Of a stretch of 64,000 bases of DNA, positions 7,692 to 16,194 are shown in pieces. The notes beneath the pieces are model-generated. The model was not told the origin of the DNA. It ran no database searches and was given only the letters and a program-made list of their open reading frames with translations. The first letter of the stretch is position 1; every line of letters starts with the position of its first letter. The translations under genes and the position numbers were made by a program. Source of the stretch: Streptomyces kanamyceticus (lineage in GTDB: Bacteria; Actinomycetota; Actinomycetes; Streptomycetales; Streptomycetaceae); NCBI RefSeq assembly GCF_008704495.1, contig NZ_CP023699.1, positions 8,246,001 through 8,310,000 of the forward strand, written 5' to 3'.

Positions 7692-7719
7692 ACTCTAGCG
7701 GATTCCTGGGCCAGTACAA
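7692..7719 (-). promoter_or_regulatory. Promoter of the tRNA Gly-Cys-Val-Val-Val cluster
   Basis: On the minus strand TTGTAC (7719-7714) and TAGAGT (7697-7692) are separated by 16 nt, close to the vegetative sigma consensus. The -10 lies about 43 bp before the tRNA-Gly 5' end. Confidence 0.7.
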
Positions 7720-7781
7720 AAACGCGTTTGCGCAGCGTGCTGCGTTGTCACCGGTCCAGGGCGCCGCCGGGACGCCGGTCA

Positions 7782-7797
7782 TAGACTCGCAGCCGTG
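7782..7797 (+). promoter_or_regulatory. Probable leaderless -10 element of pabB
   Basis: TAGACT at 7782-7787 is 7 nt before GTG 7795. No Shine-Dalgarno sequence is present, and the -35 is weak. The same TAnnnT-N7/8-start pattern recurs at several genes in the window. Confidence 0.5.
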
Positions 7798-8862
7798 CAC
7801 AACCCCCCTCTGACATCGTCTTCGGCGCTCCCTCCCCTGGCGCGCTTCGGCCCCCTCGTGGCCACCGGTCTGCGCGACGTGACCAGCGACCCGGCGGCCC
7901 TGGACTCCACCGGCTTCTGGGCGGTGTCCGCGGATTTCGAGGGGGAGCTGGTCTGCGCCCGCTTCGCCGACGTCCGCAGGGAGCCGGTGCCCGCGCCGGT
8001 CCCCGGCGCCTGGCACGGCCCCGCGGCCGGTGACTGGACGTCGTCCCTGGACCGCGCCGCGTACACGGAGGGCGTGCGGCGGGTGCGGGCGTACATCGCG
8101 GCCGGTGAGGTCTATCAGGCGAACCTCTGCCGGGTCCTCTCGGCGCCGGTGGCCCCCGACGCCGACGTGGACGCCCTGACGGCGCTCCTCGCGCGCGGGA
8201 ACCCCGCTCCGTACGCCGGAACGATCCGGCTGCCGGAGCACGGCGTGGAGATAGCCACCGCGTCCCCCGAGCTCTTCCTGCGCCGCGCGGGACGGTCCGT
8301 GGAGTCGGGGCCGATCAAGGGCACCGGGCGTACCGAGGCGGATCTCCTGGAGAAGGACTACGCGGAGAACGTCATGATCGTGGACCTGGTCCGCAACGAT
8401 CTGGGGCGGGTCTGCGCGACGGGTTCGGTGACCGTCCCCGACCTCTGCGTGATCGAGAAGCACCCCGGGCTCGTCCATCTCGTCTCCACCGTCCACGGCG
8501 AGCTGCGTCCCGGCGCGGGCTGGCCCGAGCTGTTCGACGCCACGTTTCCGCCCGGGTCCGTCACCGGCGCCCCGAAGTCCAGCGCCCTGCGGATCATCGA
8601 CGAGCTGGAGACGGCGCCGCGCGGCCCCTACTGCGGCGGCATCGGCTGGGTCGACGCCGACCGGGGCACCGGGGAGCTCGCGGTCGGCATCCGCACCTTC
8701 TGGATCGACCGCGCCGACGGCGTCCTGCGCTTCGGCACCGGAGCCGGGATCACCTGGGGCTCGGACCCCGAGGGGGAGTGGCGGGAGACCGAGCTGAAGG
8801 CCGAGCGGCTCCTGGCGGTAGCGTCGGGCGCGTACGAAGCGAGTGGAGGAACCCCGACGTGA
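7795..8862 (+). CDS. pabB: Chorismate-binding protein, aminodeoxychorismate synthase component I (PabB type)
   Basis: The 355-residue protein is a stand-alone chorismate-binding catalytic domain of the anthranilate/ADC synthase family, without the N-terminal TrpE-like half. Conserved blocks are present in order: GEVYQANLCRVL, ASPELFLRR, the catalytic PIKGTGRTEADLL, DLVRNDLGRVC, TFPPGSVTGAPK and YCGGIGW. The next gene is a class IV aminotransferase/ADC lyase overlapping by 4 bp, so the pair probably makes p-aminobenzoate for folate. The glutamine amidotransferase partner (PabA) is not in the window. GTG 7795 has no ribosome site but TAGACT sits 7 nt upstream, suggesting a leaderless mRNA. Confidence 0.85.
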   Translation: MHNPPLTSSSALPPLARFGPLVATGLRDVTSDPAALDSTGFWAVSADFEGELVCARFADVRREPVPAPVPGAWHGPAAGDWTSSLDRAAYTEGVRRVRAYIAAGEVYQANLCRVLSAPVAPDADVDALTALLARGNPAPYAGTIRLPEHGVEIATASPELFLRRAGRSVESGPIKGTGRTEADLLEKDYAENVMIVDLVRNDLGRVCATGSVTVPDLCVIEKHPGLVHLVSTVHGELRPGAGWPELFDATFPPGSVTGAPKSSALRIIDELETAPRGPYCGGIGWVDADRGTGELAVGIRTFWIDRADGVLRFGTGAGITWGSDPEGEWRETELKAERLLAVASGAYEASGGTPT

Positions 8863-9680
8863 AGATCTGGCTCAATGACGGGCTGCAGGACATCGACGAC
8901 GCCCGTGTCTCCGTGCTCGACCACGGGCTCACGGTGGGCGACGGCGTCTTCGAGACGGTGAAGTCCGTGGCGGGGCGGCCCTTCGCGCTGACCCGGCACC
9001 TGACCAGGCTCGCCGGGTCGGCGCGCGGCCTCGGGCTGCCCGCCCCTGACCTCGACGAGGTGCGCCGCGCCTGCGCCGCCGTCCTGGCGGCCAACCCGCT
9101 GGCGCTCGGCCGGCTGCGGATCACCTACACCGGAGGCATCTCGCCGCTCGGCTCGGACCGCGGCGACCAGGGCACCACCCTCGTCGTGGCCCTCGCCGAC
9201 GCCGCCGAACCCGCCGCCTCCACGGCGGTGATCACCGTGCCGTGGGCCCGCAACGAACGCGGCGCGCTGACCGGCCTGAAGACCACGTCGTACGCGGAGA
9301 ACGTCGTCGCTCTCGCCCGCGCCCGCGAACAGGGCGCGTCCGAAGCGCTGTTCGGCAACACCGTCGGGCAGCTGTGCGAAGGCACGGGCACCAACGTCTT
9401 CGTCGTCCTCGACGGCGAGATCCACACCCCGTCGCTCGCCTCCGGGTGTCTGGCGGGCATCACCCGCGAGCTGACCGTCCAGTGGACGGGTGCGCGCGAG
9501 ACCGAGCTGCCGCTGGACGTCCTGGCGCGCGCCGACGAGGTCTTCCTGACCTCGACGCTGCGCGACGTGCAGGGCGTGCACCGCGTGGACGGGCGCCAAC
9601 TGCCCGGCGCCCCAGGACCGGTGACCGCCAAGGCGATGCGCGTCTTCGCCGAGCGGGCCGCGGACGACCTGGATCCGTGA
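8859..9680 (+). CDS. pabC: Class IV aminotransferase, 4-amino-4-deoxychorismate lyase type
   Basis: This 273-residue PLP enzyme has the fold-type IV signatures: IWLNDGLQDIDDARVSVLDHG at the N-terminus, GDGVFETVK, the lysine-containing segment TGLKTTSYAENVVALARA and GTGTNVFVVLDGEI. Branched-chain aminotransferases share the fold, but the short length and coupling to the chorismate-binding protein favour aminodeoxychorismate lyase, giving p-aminobenzoate and pyruvate. GTG 8859 overlaps the pabB stop as GTGA, with GGAGGA just upstream, so translation is coupled. Confidence 0.82.
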   Translation: MKIWLNDGLQDIDDARVSVLDHGLTVGDGVFETVKSVAGRPFALTRHLTRLAGSARGLGLPAPDLDEVRRACAAVLAANPLALGRLRITYTGGISPLGSDRGDQGTTLVVALADAAEPAASTAVITVPWARNERGALTGLKTTSYAENVVALARAREQGASEALFGNTVGQLCEGTGTNVFVVLDGEIHTPSLASGCLAGITRELTVQWTGARETELPLDVLARADEVFLTSTLRDVQGVHRVDGRQLPGAPGPVTAKAMRVFAERAADDLDP

Positions 9681-9733
9681 GCCCGCTCGAATCCCGGTGA
9701 CGACCGGGCCGCGGGGTGGGTAGAACCTCTGTG

Positions 9734-10558
9734 ATGACCACGACCCTGCGGCCCACAGCGCCGCTCAAACAAGGCGCCGACGGCGCGCGATCGCGCACGT
9801 ACGACGTCTGTGTGAACAGCCGCCCTGTGGGCTCGATAGCCCTGGCCACCCATCCGGTCTTCGGACCCGAGGTCTGCCAGGTCAAGGACCTGCGGATCGA
9901 CGAGCCCGACCGTGGGCGCGGGCGCGCCACCGTCGCCGCGCTCGCCGCCGAGGAGGTGGCGCGCGGCTGGGGCTGCCGCCGCATCGAGGCGACGGTCCCC
10001 GCCGATGCCGTAGGGGCGCTGCGCCTCGCCACGGCGCTCGGATACGTCGAGCGCAACCGTCAGATGGCGAAGTCGCTGACCGGCGACGTGCCCGCGCTGC
10101 CCGACGGGGTGGCGTGGCGGTCGATGACCGAGGACGAGTACGGGCCGTGGCTCGCGCACAAGGAGGCGGGCTACACGCGCGACTGGGTCGAGCGCGGTGT
10201 GCCCGAGACGGAGGCCCGCGCCAAGGCCGCGGCCGACCACGCGCGCAACCTTCCCGAGGGCCTGGCGACACCGGGCGCCTGGCTGGGCGTCCTGACCCAC
10301 CGGGGCGTCAGGGTGGGCACGCTGTGGCTCGGCACGATCGACGGCGAGCCGTTCGTCTGCAACATCGAGGTCGGGGAGGAGCACAGGGGCCAGGGCCACG
10401 GGCGCTCCCTGATGCTGTGCGCCGAGGCGCGGACCCGCGCGGCGGGCCGGGACCGCCTCGAACTCAACGTCTTCGCGGGCAACACCCCGGCCCTGCGGCT
10501 GTACGAGTCACTCGGCTACGAACCGACCTCGTACTACCTCTACAAGCACCTGCTCTAG
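9734..10558 (+). CDS. Tandem GNAT-fold N-acetyltransferase
   Basis: The 274-residue protein appears to hold two acetyltransferase folds. The N-terminal half has the acetyl-CoA loop DRGRGRATVAALAAEE near residue 60; the C-terminal half has EEHRGQGHGRSLMLCAEA near residue 220 followed by NTPALRLYESLGY, the classic GNAT end. The C-terminal copy looks the better conserved. The acceptor substrate is unknown. ATG 9734 is chosen over GTG 9731; TAGAAC lies 7 nt before the ATG and there is no ribosome site. The stop overlaps that of the convergent DsbA-like gene by 4 bp. Confidence 0.82.
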   Translation: MTTTLRPTAPLKQGADGARSRTYDVCVNSRPVGSIALATHPVFGPEVCQVKDLRIDEPDRGRGRATVAALAAEEVARGWGCRRIEATVPADAVGALRLATALGYVERNRQMAKSLTGDVPALPDGVAWRSMTEDEYGPWLAHKEAGYTRDWVERGVPETEARAKAAADHARNLPEGLATPGAWLGVLTHRGVRVGTLWLGTIDGEPFVCNIEVGEEHRGQGHGRSLMLCAEARTRAAGRDRLELNVFAGNTPALRLYESLGYEPTSYYLYKHLL

Positions 10559-11067
10559 GCGTCGCCGAGCAGCCGGTCGGCGATCTCCTCGACGCGCTCG
10601 CGCAGCCCCTCCTGGCTCTTGCCGCCGTCGAGGCGCTCGCCGTCGACGACGTACGTCGGGGTGCCGGTGACGCCGATCGCCTTGCCCTCAGCCTGGTCGG
10701 CGTCGACGATCAGGATGTGCCTGCCGTCGACCAGGGCGGTGTCCAACTCCTCGGCGTCCAGGCCCAGTTCACGGGCGACGTCGACCAGGATCGGCTCGCC
10801 CGCGCGGTCAAGATCCTCGACCCGGTCGAGCACCGCCTCGACGTACGGCCAGCCCTTCCCCTGCTCAAGAGCCTCCTCGGCGGCCTGCGCCGCGGCGAAA
10901 GAGTGCTTGTGCTTCTCGAGGGGGAAGTGGCGCAGGCGCAGCTCGACGCGGTCGCCGTAGCGGGCGCGCAGGGCGCGCACGTCGTCGAGGGCGGTACGGC
11001 AGTCGGGGCACTGCAGCTCGCACCAGACGTCGATGACGACGGGGCGGGCGGGGGAGGAGTCGCTCAT
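10555..11067 (-). CDS. DsbA-family thiol-disulfide oxidoreductase-like protein
   Basis: This 170-residue protein has a thioredoxin fold with helical insertion of the DsbA/FrnE type. The active-site pair is C20-P-D-C23 near the N-terminus and the cis-proline loop is TGTPTYVVDGERL near residue 140. No signal peptide or membrane helix is seen, so it probably works in the cytoplasm, as FrnE-like proteins do. The substrate is unknown. It is transcribed toward the GNAT gene; the two coding ends overlap (CTAG at 10555-10558 contains both stops). Confidence 0.88.
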   Translation of the reverse strand: MSDSSPARPVVIDVWCELQCPDCRTALDDVRALRARYGDRVELRLRHFPLEKHKHSFAAAQAAEEALEQGKGWPYVEAVLDRVEDLDRAGEPILVDVARELGLDAEELDTALVDGRHILIVDADQAEGKAIGVTGTPTYVVDGERLDGGKSQEGLRERVEEIADRLLGDA

Positions 11068-11255
11068 GGGGCCCAGTCTTCCAGCCCGTGCGGGAGCCGC
11101 CCAACCGGGACCTGCGGAGGAGGCCCGACCCGGAAATGACCCGGAGATGTTCCCCGGGTCCGCCCCGGACGTGGCTCCGCGGGGGCCACTCGGTGCAGGA
11201 TGGAAGGGACGACAGCGTCATATCCCTACGTACGCCTGTATGCCTGGAGGACCGG

Positions 11256-11699
11256 ATGATTGCCGAGACCGTCTGTTCCGCCGTATCCGCGGCAGGGCTG
11301 GGTATCGCCGCGGTCACGGCCTACCGCAAGCGCTTCCTGTCCGCGGCGCGGCTCGCCGCGTACTCCCTGGTCCCGGTGGGCCTGGTGCTCACGGGTGTCG
11401 TGGGGTGGGCGGCCGACACCGCGTTCAGCCTGAAGGCGTGGGTGGGCTTCGGCGTGCTCGGCGTGGCCTGGCTCGGCTTCATGACGACCCGTGCGATCGA
11501 GCGCCGCACGGGAGGGACCCGCAAGGAGCGGAAGGCCGCGAAGGCCGCCCAGCGCGAGGCGGTGGCCCCCGCCGCGTCCGCGCCCTCGCTCGGCGGCGCG
11601 GCCCGCCCGGCCGCCCAGCCCGCGGTCAAGCCGAAGGCCGCCGGGGCCGGGGAGGATTTCAGCGACATCGAGGCGATCCTGAAGAAGCACGGCATCTGA
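11256..11699 (+). CDS. Small integral membrane protein (147 aa)
   Basis: The product has three probable membrane helices in its first ~85 residues (around TVCSAVSAAGLGIAAVTAY, LAAYSLVPVGLVLTGVVGWA and AWVGFGVLGVAWLGFMTT) and a basic, Ala/Lys-rich cytoplasmic tail ending in DFSDIEAILKKHGI. The tail end resembles a conserved short helix. I do not recognise a function. ATG 11256 is chosen because TGGAGG lies 5 nt upstream. The 14-bp tandem repeat array begins immediately after its stop. Confidence 0.75.
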   Translation: MIAETVCSAVSAAGLGIAAVTAYRKRFLSAARLAAYSLVPVGLVLTGVVGWAADTAFSLKAWVGFGVLGVAWLGFMTTRAIERRTGGTRKERKAAKAAQREAVAPAASAPSLGGAARPAAQPAVKPKAAGAGEDFSDIEAILKKHGI

Positions 11700-11704
11700 G
11701 CCAC

Positions 11705-12166
11705 GCCGGCTGAGCCGCGCTGACCGAGTCACGCCAGCTGAGCCGCGCTGACCGAGTCACGCTGACCGAGTCACGCTGACCGAGTCACGTCAGCTGAGTC
11801 ACGCCGACCGAGTCACGCCGACCGAGTCACGCCGACCGAGTCACGCCAGCTGAGTCACGCCGACCGAGTCACGCCAGCTGAGCCGCGCCGACCGAGTCAC
11901 GCCAGCTGAGCCGCGCCGACCGAGTCACGCCAGCTGAGCCGCGCCGACCGAGTCACGCCAGCTGAGCCGCGCCGACCGAGTCACGCCAGCTGAGTCACGC
12001 CGACCGAGTCACGCCAGCTGAGTCACGCCGACCGAGTCACGCCGACCGAGTCACGCCAGCTGAGCCGCGCCGACCGAGTCACGCCAGCTGAGCCGCGCCG
12101 ACCGAGTCACGCCAGCTGAGTCACGCCGACCGAGCCACGCCCACTGAGTCACGCCAGCCGCGTCAC
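11705..12166 (+). repeat. Tandem array of 33 units of 14 bp
   Basis: From 11705 to 12166 the sequence divides exactly into 33 units of 14 bp. Two main unit types alternate: A, GCCGACCGAGTCAC (early copies GCTGACCGAGTCAC), and B, GCCAGCTGAGCCGC or GCCAGCTGAGTCAC. Units 12-20 alternate strictly A-B, making a 28-bp higher-order repeat. Edge units 1, 31, 32 and 33 are the most diverged. The array fills the gap between two convergent stop codons. Fourteen is not a multiple of three, so it is not a coding repeat. Confidence 0.95.
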
Positions 12167-12169
12167 GGC

Positions 12170-13738
12170 TCAGCGCGCGCCGATGCGCACCTGCGCCAGG
12201 ACGTTCACCCCGTCGACCCACGCCGTCGAGGCGTTCGCGCACCGCACGGCGCGCCCGCGCCCGGGAAAGGCCGGATCGGGCAGGGCGAGAGCGATGCGGT
12301 GCGGGCCCCGTGCTCCCTTCGGCACGTCGAGCGCCGCGCGCACCGTGGTGACGGCGGGCGCCGCGTGGTCGTCGCCGGTCTCCGCGCGCCCCTGCGGCTG
12401 CCACCCGCGCCAGTCGGCACCGGTGTCGGCCGAGGCCACCGTCCGCCCCGCCGCGTCGAGCAGCACCAGACGTACGGGACGGGGGTGCTTCGGCGCGGCG
12501 AACCCGCGGTTGACCACGTCCACCTCCACCGGCAGCCGCCCGCTCCGCCGCAGCGCCGACACGTCGTGCCGCTCTTCGCGCACCTCCACCCGGTAGCCGA
12601 GGTGGTCGCGCAGGTACTCGAACTGGGTGCGGGCCACGGGGCGCCCCGCGCGGTCCCTGAAGTACCCGTCGGATACGGGAAGTTGGGCCTCGGTCACCTG
12701 TCGCTCGGTCAGCCCGGCCGCCTTCCAGCCGGGAACGGTCACCGTGGCGTTGTGCACCAGGGAGAGGCTGTCGAAGCGGAGCGTCTGGAGGCGGCGCGCG
12801 GCGGGGATCCCGGGAATCACGGTGCTCCACGCGTACGGATCGGCGCTCTGCCCCTTGTCCCAGGGCATCTCGCCGTCCATCATCCCCGTCTGCGAGACCT
12901 GGAGATAGCGCGGCCAGCCGGGGTTGTCGGGAACGTAGTAGTCCCAGAGTCCCTCGCCCAGGGTCACGTAGTCGTTGTGGAAGCCGACCCGGTCAAGGAT
13001 CGCCCTGTTGGTGATCATGTCGCGCTTCTCGGCGTATCTGACCTGGGTGTGCATGCCGGGCGGCAGCGCCTCGACCAGTGTGGTCATGATGGCGGTGACG
13101 GCGTCGGGGTAGGTCTCGTGCCCGTAGTGGCTCCCGTGCCACTCGCCCCAGGTGCCGAGGAACCCCGCCTGCCAGACCGCGACGACATCGCTGTTGCGGG
13201 CGACCAGCGGCGCCAACTGCCCTATGTGGCGCTGGATGTCCCGCACGGTGTAGCGCCGGTTCTCGCGCACCCCGTCGTCGTACACGAAGCGCAGGACCGC
13301 CGCGTACCCCTTGCTGCGCAGTCCCCGCAGGACGCGCTCGATGTTGGCGAGCGCGCCCGCGGGGATCTCGGAGGTCGCGAAGTCCCAGAGGTAGAAGTAC
13401 AGCTGGGTCAGGTTCGCGCCCGCGCCGTACTCGCGCTCCAGGAGTTCGAGCGTCTTGGTGACGTCGGGGGAGTGGTCCTGTTCGTTCGGCCAAGGGCTCG
13501 TCAGATCAAGGGCGTTGTACGACATCTCGTAGCGGAATCCCCGGCGTGGATTGGCGAGCGGGGCGCGTCCTTCCGGATCGTCCGGGCGGATCCCGCGGTG
13601 CTGGACGGTCGTCCAGGAGCCCGTGGTCCTCGGGGCGGCCGGGGCGGCCGGGGCGGCCGCGGCGGGTCCGAGCGGCACGGCCGCCACGGCGGCCGTGCCG
13701 AGCGCGGTCGTCAACAGCCGTCTGCGTTCCATGGCCAT
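12170..13738 (-). CDS. Tat-exported DUF4832/DUF4874-type protein
   Basis: The 522-residue product starts with a twin-arginine-like signal (MAMERRRLLTTALGTAAVAAV) and an Ala/Pro-rich cleavage region. The mature part begins with a block around NPRRGFRYEM typical of DUF4874, followed by a TIM-barrel-like segment (LTQLYFYLWDF, VLRFVYDDG, WQAGFLGTWGEWHGS) and a C-terminal beta-sandwich of DUF4832 type. Such proteins resemble glycoside hydrolases, and the GTWGEW glutamate is a plausible catalytic residue; activity is inferred, not known. GAGGGAG precedes the ATG at 13738. A glycan-related extracellular role is likely. Confidence 0.75.
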   Translation of the reverse strand: MAMERRRLLTTALGTAAVAAVPLGPAAAAPAAPAAPRTTGSWTTVQHRGIRPDDPEGRAPLANPRRGFRYEMSYNALDLTSPWPNEQDHSPDVTKTLELLEREYGAGANLTQLYFYLWDFATSEIPAGALANIERVLRGLRSKGYAAVLRFVYDDGVRENRRYTVRDIQRHIGQLAPLVARNSDVVAVWQAGFLGTWGEWHGSHYGHETYPDAVTAIMTTLVEALPPGMHTQVRYAEKRDMITNRAILDRVGFHNDYVTLGEGLWDYYVPDNPGWPRYLQVSQTGMMDGEMPWDKGQSADPYAWSTVIPGIPAARRLQTLRFDSLSLVHNATVTVPGWKAAGLTERQVTEAQLPVSDGYFRDRAGRPVARTQFEYLRDHLGYRVEVREERHDVSALRRSGRLPVEVDVVNRGFAAPKHPRPVRLVLLDAAGRTVASADTGADWRGWQPQGRAETGDDHAAPAVTTVRAALDVPKGARGPHRIALALPDPAFPGRGRAVRCANASTAWVDGVNVLAQVRIGAR

Positions 13739-13922
13739 GGTCGGCTCCCTCGTTCGAGTGCGGGCGATATCGGGGAGTCTCGCGAGGCGCGGGGGTCCGC
13801 AGCCATGGACGGAACGCACCGGGCGCTGGACTTTCGCCCGTTCACGGGTTGGGGCGAACTCCTGTCCAATCCGGGCGTGTTGGTCGGCGGGGGTGCGCCA
13901 CCTGCGTCATCATCACCGCGAG

Positions 13923-14141
13923 ATGCTGGACACCACACAGGGCGATGCCGCCCCGCCGGACGACGGACGGCGATCGGCTTCGGCACATGAGCGACGAGTC
14001 ACCGACGATGAGTGGCGGGCCACCGACGAAGAGCGGCAGGGCTGTCTCTTCGCCCTCTCCCAACCACCTTTGATGATCTTTCTGGCGGTGATCGGCACTC
14101 TGATCCTGATGGCTTCGCTGCACGACCTGTTCTTGCTGTAG
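13923..14141 (+). CDS. Small single-span membrane protein (72 aa)
   Basis: A polar, acidic N-terminal half precedes one C-terminal hydrophobic helix (LMIFLAVIGTLILMASLHDLFLL), so the protein is probably tail-anchored. No function is recognised. The ATG start at 13923 has no strong ribosome site, and GTG starts further upstream are possible. The stop codon lies inside a perfect 20-bp palindrome (14138-14157) that may serve as terminator. Confidence 0.5.
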   Translation: MLDTTQGDAAPPDDGRRSASAHERRVTDDEWRATDEERQGCLFALSQPPLMIFLAVIGTLILMASLHDLFLL

Positions 14142-14157
14142 CCGCCGCGGCGGCTAC
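14138..14157. terminator. Palindromic terminator candidate
   Basis: GTAGCCGCCG at 14138-14147 is followed directly by its complement CGGCGGCTAC. It sits between two convergent genes and includes the upstream stop codon. Confidence 0.45.
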
Positions 14158-14164
14158 GCCGTGG

Positions 14165-14722
14165 CTAGCCCGCGGCTTCCTTGCGGCGGGCCCGGTAGGC
14201 GGCGACGTGCAGGCGGTTTCCGCAGGTGCGGCTGTCGCAGTAGCGCCGGGACCGGTTGCGGGAGAGGTCGACGAAGGCGCGTCGGCAGTCGGGCGCCTCG
14301 CAGCGCCGCAGCCGGTCCTGTTCCCCGGCGACCACGAAGAAGGCGAGCGCCATCCCGCAGTCGGCCGCCAGGTGGTCGGCGACGGAGGCGCCGGGCGCGA
14401 AGTAGTGGACGTGCCAGTCGTAGCCGTCGTGGTCGGTGAGCCGGGGCGTGGTGCCCGCCGCCGCGATCAGCTCGTTGATGATCGCGGCGGTGGCCCGAGG
14501 CTCGGGGTCCGCGAAGACCTCGGCGAACCGGGCCCGCACCTGGCGCACATCGGCGAGGTCACGCTCCGAGAGCACCCCGACGTCGCTCACGTTGTGGGTT
14601 CGTACGAAGTCACTCAGCGCTGCCACGTGGGCGAGTCCGTCGGCGCCGTCCTCCTCCGGTGTGGTGTTCACCAGATCGACCACGGCGTCCAGCGAACACC
14701 GGGTGTCATGGGTGATCAGCAC
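14165..14722 (-). CDS. CGNR zinc-finger (ABATE domain) protein, putative regulator
   Basis: The 185-residue protein has an N-terminal ABATE-type helical domain (from LDAVVDLVNT) and a C-terminal CGNR zinc finger: C-x4-C, 15 residues, then C-x4-C followed by GNR (CEAPDCRRAF ... RRYCDSRTCGNR). CGNR proteins are thought to bind nucleic acid and act as stress-responsive regulators; the target is unknown. GTG 14722 is preceded by GGGAG. It is monocistronic, with a 232-bp gap to ssgB upstream. Confidence 0.85.
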   Translation of the reverse strand: MLITHDTRCSLDAVVDLVNTTPEEDGADGLAHVAALSDFVRTHNVSDVGVLSERDLADVRQVRARFAEVFADPEPRATAAIINELIAAAGTTPRLTDHDGYDWHVHYFAPGASVADHLAADCGMALAFFVVAGEQDRLRRCEAPDCRRAFVDLSRNRSRRYCDSRTCGNRLHVAAYRARRKEAAG

Positions 14723-14954
14723 GATGCGCTCCCTGGCCTGGGGGCGGGCGTGCGCCCGCCGGTGCTGGCCGATGCTAGCGGCTTCCTCCCGGGACGCACC
14801 GGGTCAGGACGCACCGACGCCGCCGTCGCGGAAGATCCGCGGCGACGGCGCCGGTACCTGCTCTGTTCGCCTTGTGTCGTTGTGTCGCGTCGCACGCCCG
14901 TGCGCCGTCGCCCCGAGTCGGACGGCGTCGAGCGGCTCCCGACAGCGCCTGGCG

Positions 14955-15368
14955 CTAGCTTTCGGCCAGGATGTGCGAGAGCTCCGTGTCGAGGTCGAAG
15001 TGACGATGTTCGGTACCGGGCGGCACTGCCGCGTCGGTTCGCTTCAGGAAGGACTCCAGGGCCCGCGCCGGGGCCTCGAGCAGAGCCTCACCCTCCGGAG
15101 AGCTCAGGGCGATGCAGACGACGCCCTGACCGTGGCTCCGGGACGGCCAGACTCGGACGTCGCCGGTACCCGTGGGCCGGTGCAGGCCCTCGGCGAGGAG
15201 GTCGCGGGCGAACACCCACTCGACGGTTTCCTCGGCTCCGGTGTGGAAGGTGGCGTGCACGGCATAGGGATCGGCCGTGTCATACCGCAGTCCTGCGGGT
15301 ACAGGCAGTGAGGACTCGCTCGACACAACGAGGCGCAGGTGCAGCTCGCAGCTGACCGTGGTGTTCAT
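14955..15368 (-). CDS. ssgB: Sporulation-specific cell division regulator SsgB
   Basis: The 137-residue product is SsgB, the SsgA-like protein that positions FtsZ rings during sporulation-specific septation in Streptomyces by recruiting FtsZ together with SsgA. The sequence is the nearly invariant SsgB type across its length (from MNTTVSCELHLRLVV to LDTELSHIL), matching the usual length. ATG 15368 is the conserved start; longer readings upstream are not part of the family. The intergenic region toward the divergent PGPGW gene holds a short palindrome, AAACCC at 15450-15455 with GGGTTT at 15462-15467, possibly an operator or part of the developmental promoter. Confidence 0.95.
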   Translation of the reverse strand: MNTTVSCELHLRLVVSSESSLPVPAGLRYDTADPYAVHATFHTGAEETVEWVFARDLLAEGLHRPTGTGDVRVWPSRSHGQGVVCIALSSPEGEALLEAPARALESFLKRTDAAVPPGTEHRHFDLDTELSHILAES

Positions 15369-15545
15369 AAGCGCCAGGGCCTTTCGCTCAGTGTGCGCTC
15401 GGGGATTCGCACGTCGGCGAAATCGACATGCCACCTACGGTGCCGTTGTAAACCCCTCTGAGGGTTTTGCGTGTCTTTAGGTAGCTCGTATGGCGGGTTG
15501 TCCCTTCCGGGTGTGCACCCATTCCGGTGATGGGTTTCCGTCCGG

Positions 15546-15562
15546 TAAGGTTTGGCTGCATG
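15546..15562 (+). promoter_or_regulatory. Probable leaderless -10 element of the PGPGW gene
   Basis: TAAGGT at 15546-15551 lies 8 nt before ATG 15560, with no Shine-Dalgarno sequence between. Confidence 0.45.
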
Positions 15563-16015
15563 AATACGGGGAGTAACGAGCCTGCGAAGGTCGCGGAACC
15601 GACCGTCGCGTCAGTGGGCGAGCAGTTGGACGCGAAGGCCGAGCAGCCGCTCGGATCGCGGGCGCCGCAGTACATCCAGTCGCGCAGGGCGCTGCACCTC
15701 AGCTGGCAGGTCGGCGTCTTCATCGTGGGTCTCGCGGTGGTCGTCGCGGGCATCATCATGCTCCCGCTGCCGGGTCCGGGATGGCTGGTGATCTTCGGCG
15801 GCATGGCGATCTGGGCGACCGAGTTCGTCTGGGCCCAGCTGGTGCTCCGCTGGACCAAGCGCAAGGTCACCGAGGCCGCGCAGCGTGCGCTCGACCCCAA
15901 GGTGCGCCGCCGCAACATCATCTTGACGACGATCGGTCTCGTCATCGTGGCGGTGCTCGTCGGCATCTATGTGTGGAAGTTCGGCATCACCATGCCGTGG
16001 AAGATCAAGGAGTGA
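15560..16015 (+). CDS. PGPGW-motif membrane protein (TIGR02611 type)
   Basis: This 151-residue protein carries the PGPGW signature in LPLPGPGWLVIFGG, between two membrane helices, and a third helix near the C-terminus (IILTTIGLVIVAVLVGIYVW). The N-terminal ~45 residues are polar. The family is widespread in actinobacteria but of unknown function; the gene is a constant neighbour of ssgB in streptomycetes. The start at 15560 has no ribosome site; TAAGGT lies 8 nt upstream, suggesting a leaderless mRNA. A tRNA-Val gene follows after 66 bp. Confidence 0.85.
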   Translation: MNTGSNEPAKVAEPTVASVGEQLDAKAEQPLGSRAPQYIQSRRALHLSWQVGVFIVGLAVVVAGIIMLPLPGPGWLVIFGGMAIWATEFVWAQLVLRWTKRKVTEAAQRALDPKVRRRNIILTTIGLVIVAVLVGIYVWKFGITMPWKIKE

Positions 16016-16081
16016 CCCGCGGGTGACTCCGAGGCGGTCGGAGGCACCCGCTGACATGCGGTAATGTTCTCTCTGCGCCCG

Positions 16082-16153
16082 GGGCGATTAGCTCAGTGGG
16101 AGAGCGCTTCGTTCACACCGAAGAGGTCACTGGTTCGAACCCAGTATCGCCCA
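16082..16153 (+). tRNA. tRNA-Val (CAC)
   Basis: Acceptor stem GGGCGAT/ATCGCCC, anticodon stem CTTCG/CGAAG with loop TTCACAC, giving anticodon CAC. CCA is not encoded. The body is identical to the tRNA at 19240-19311. Confidence 0.95.
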
Positions 16154-16162
16154 CCCCGGATT

Positions 16163-16194
16163 ACGGCCCGGAGGCCTTAGAGCCTCCGGGCCGT
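16163..16194 (+). terminator. Terminator of tRNA-Val
   Basis: A 13-bp perfect stem (16163-16175 with 16182-16194) and 6-nt loop follow the tRNA by 9 bp; the downstream bases TCTCG are only weakly T-rich. Confidence 0.75.

Noticed and set aside
11705..12166. CRISPR array
   Set aside because: Units are contiguous with no spacers, are only 14 bp long, and no cas gene is in the window.
12051..12830. Open frame reading through part of the 14-bp array into the DUF4832-type gene in another frame
   Set aside because: The unit length of 14 is not a multiple of three, and the frame is out of phase with the real gene.
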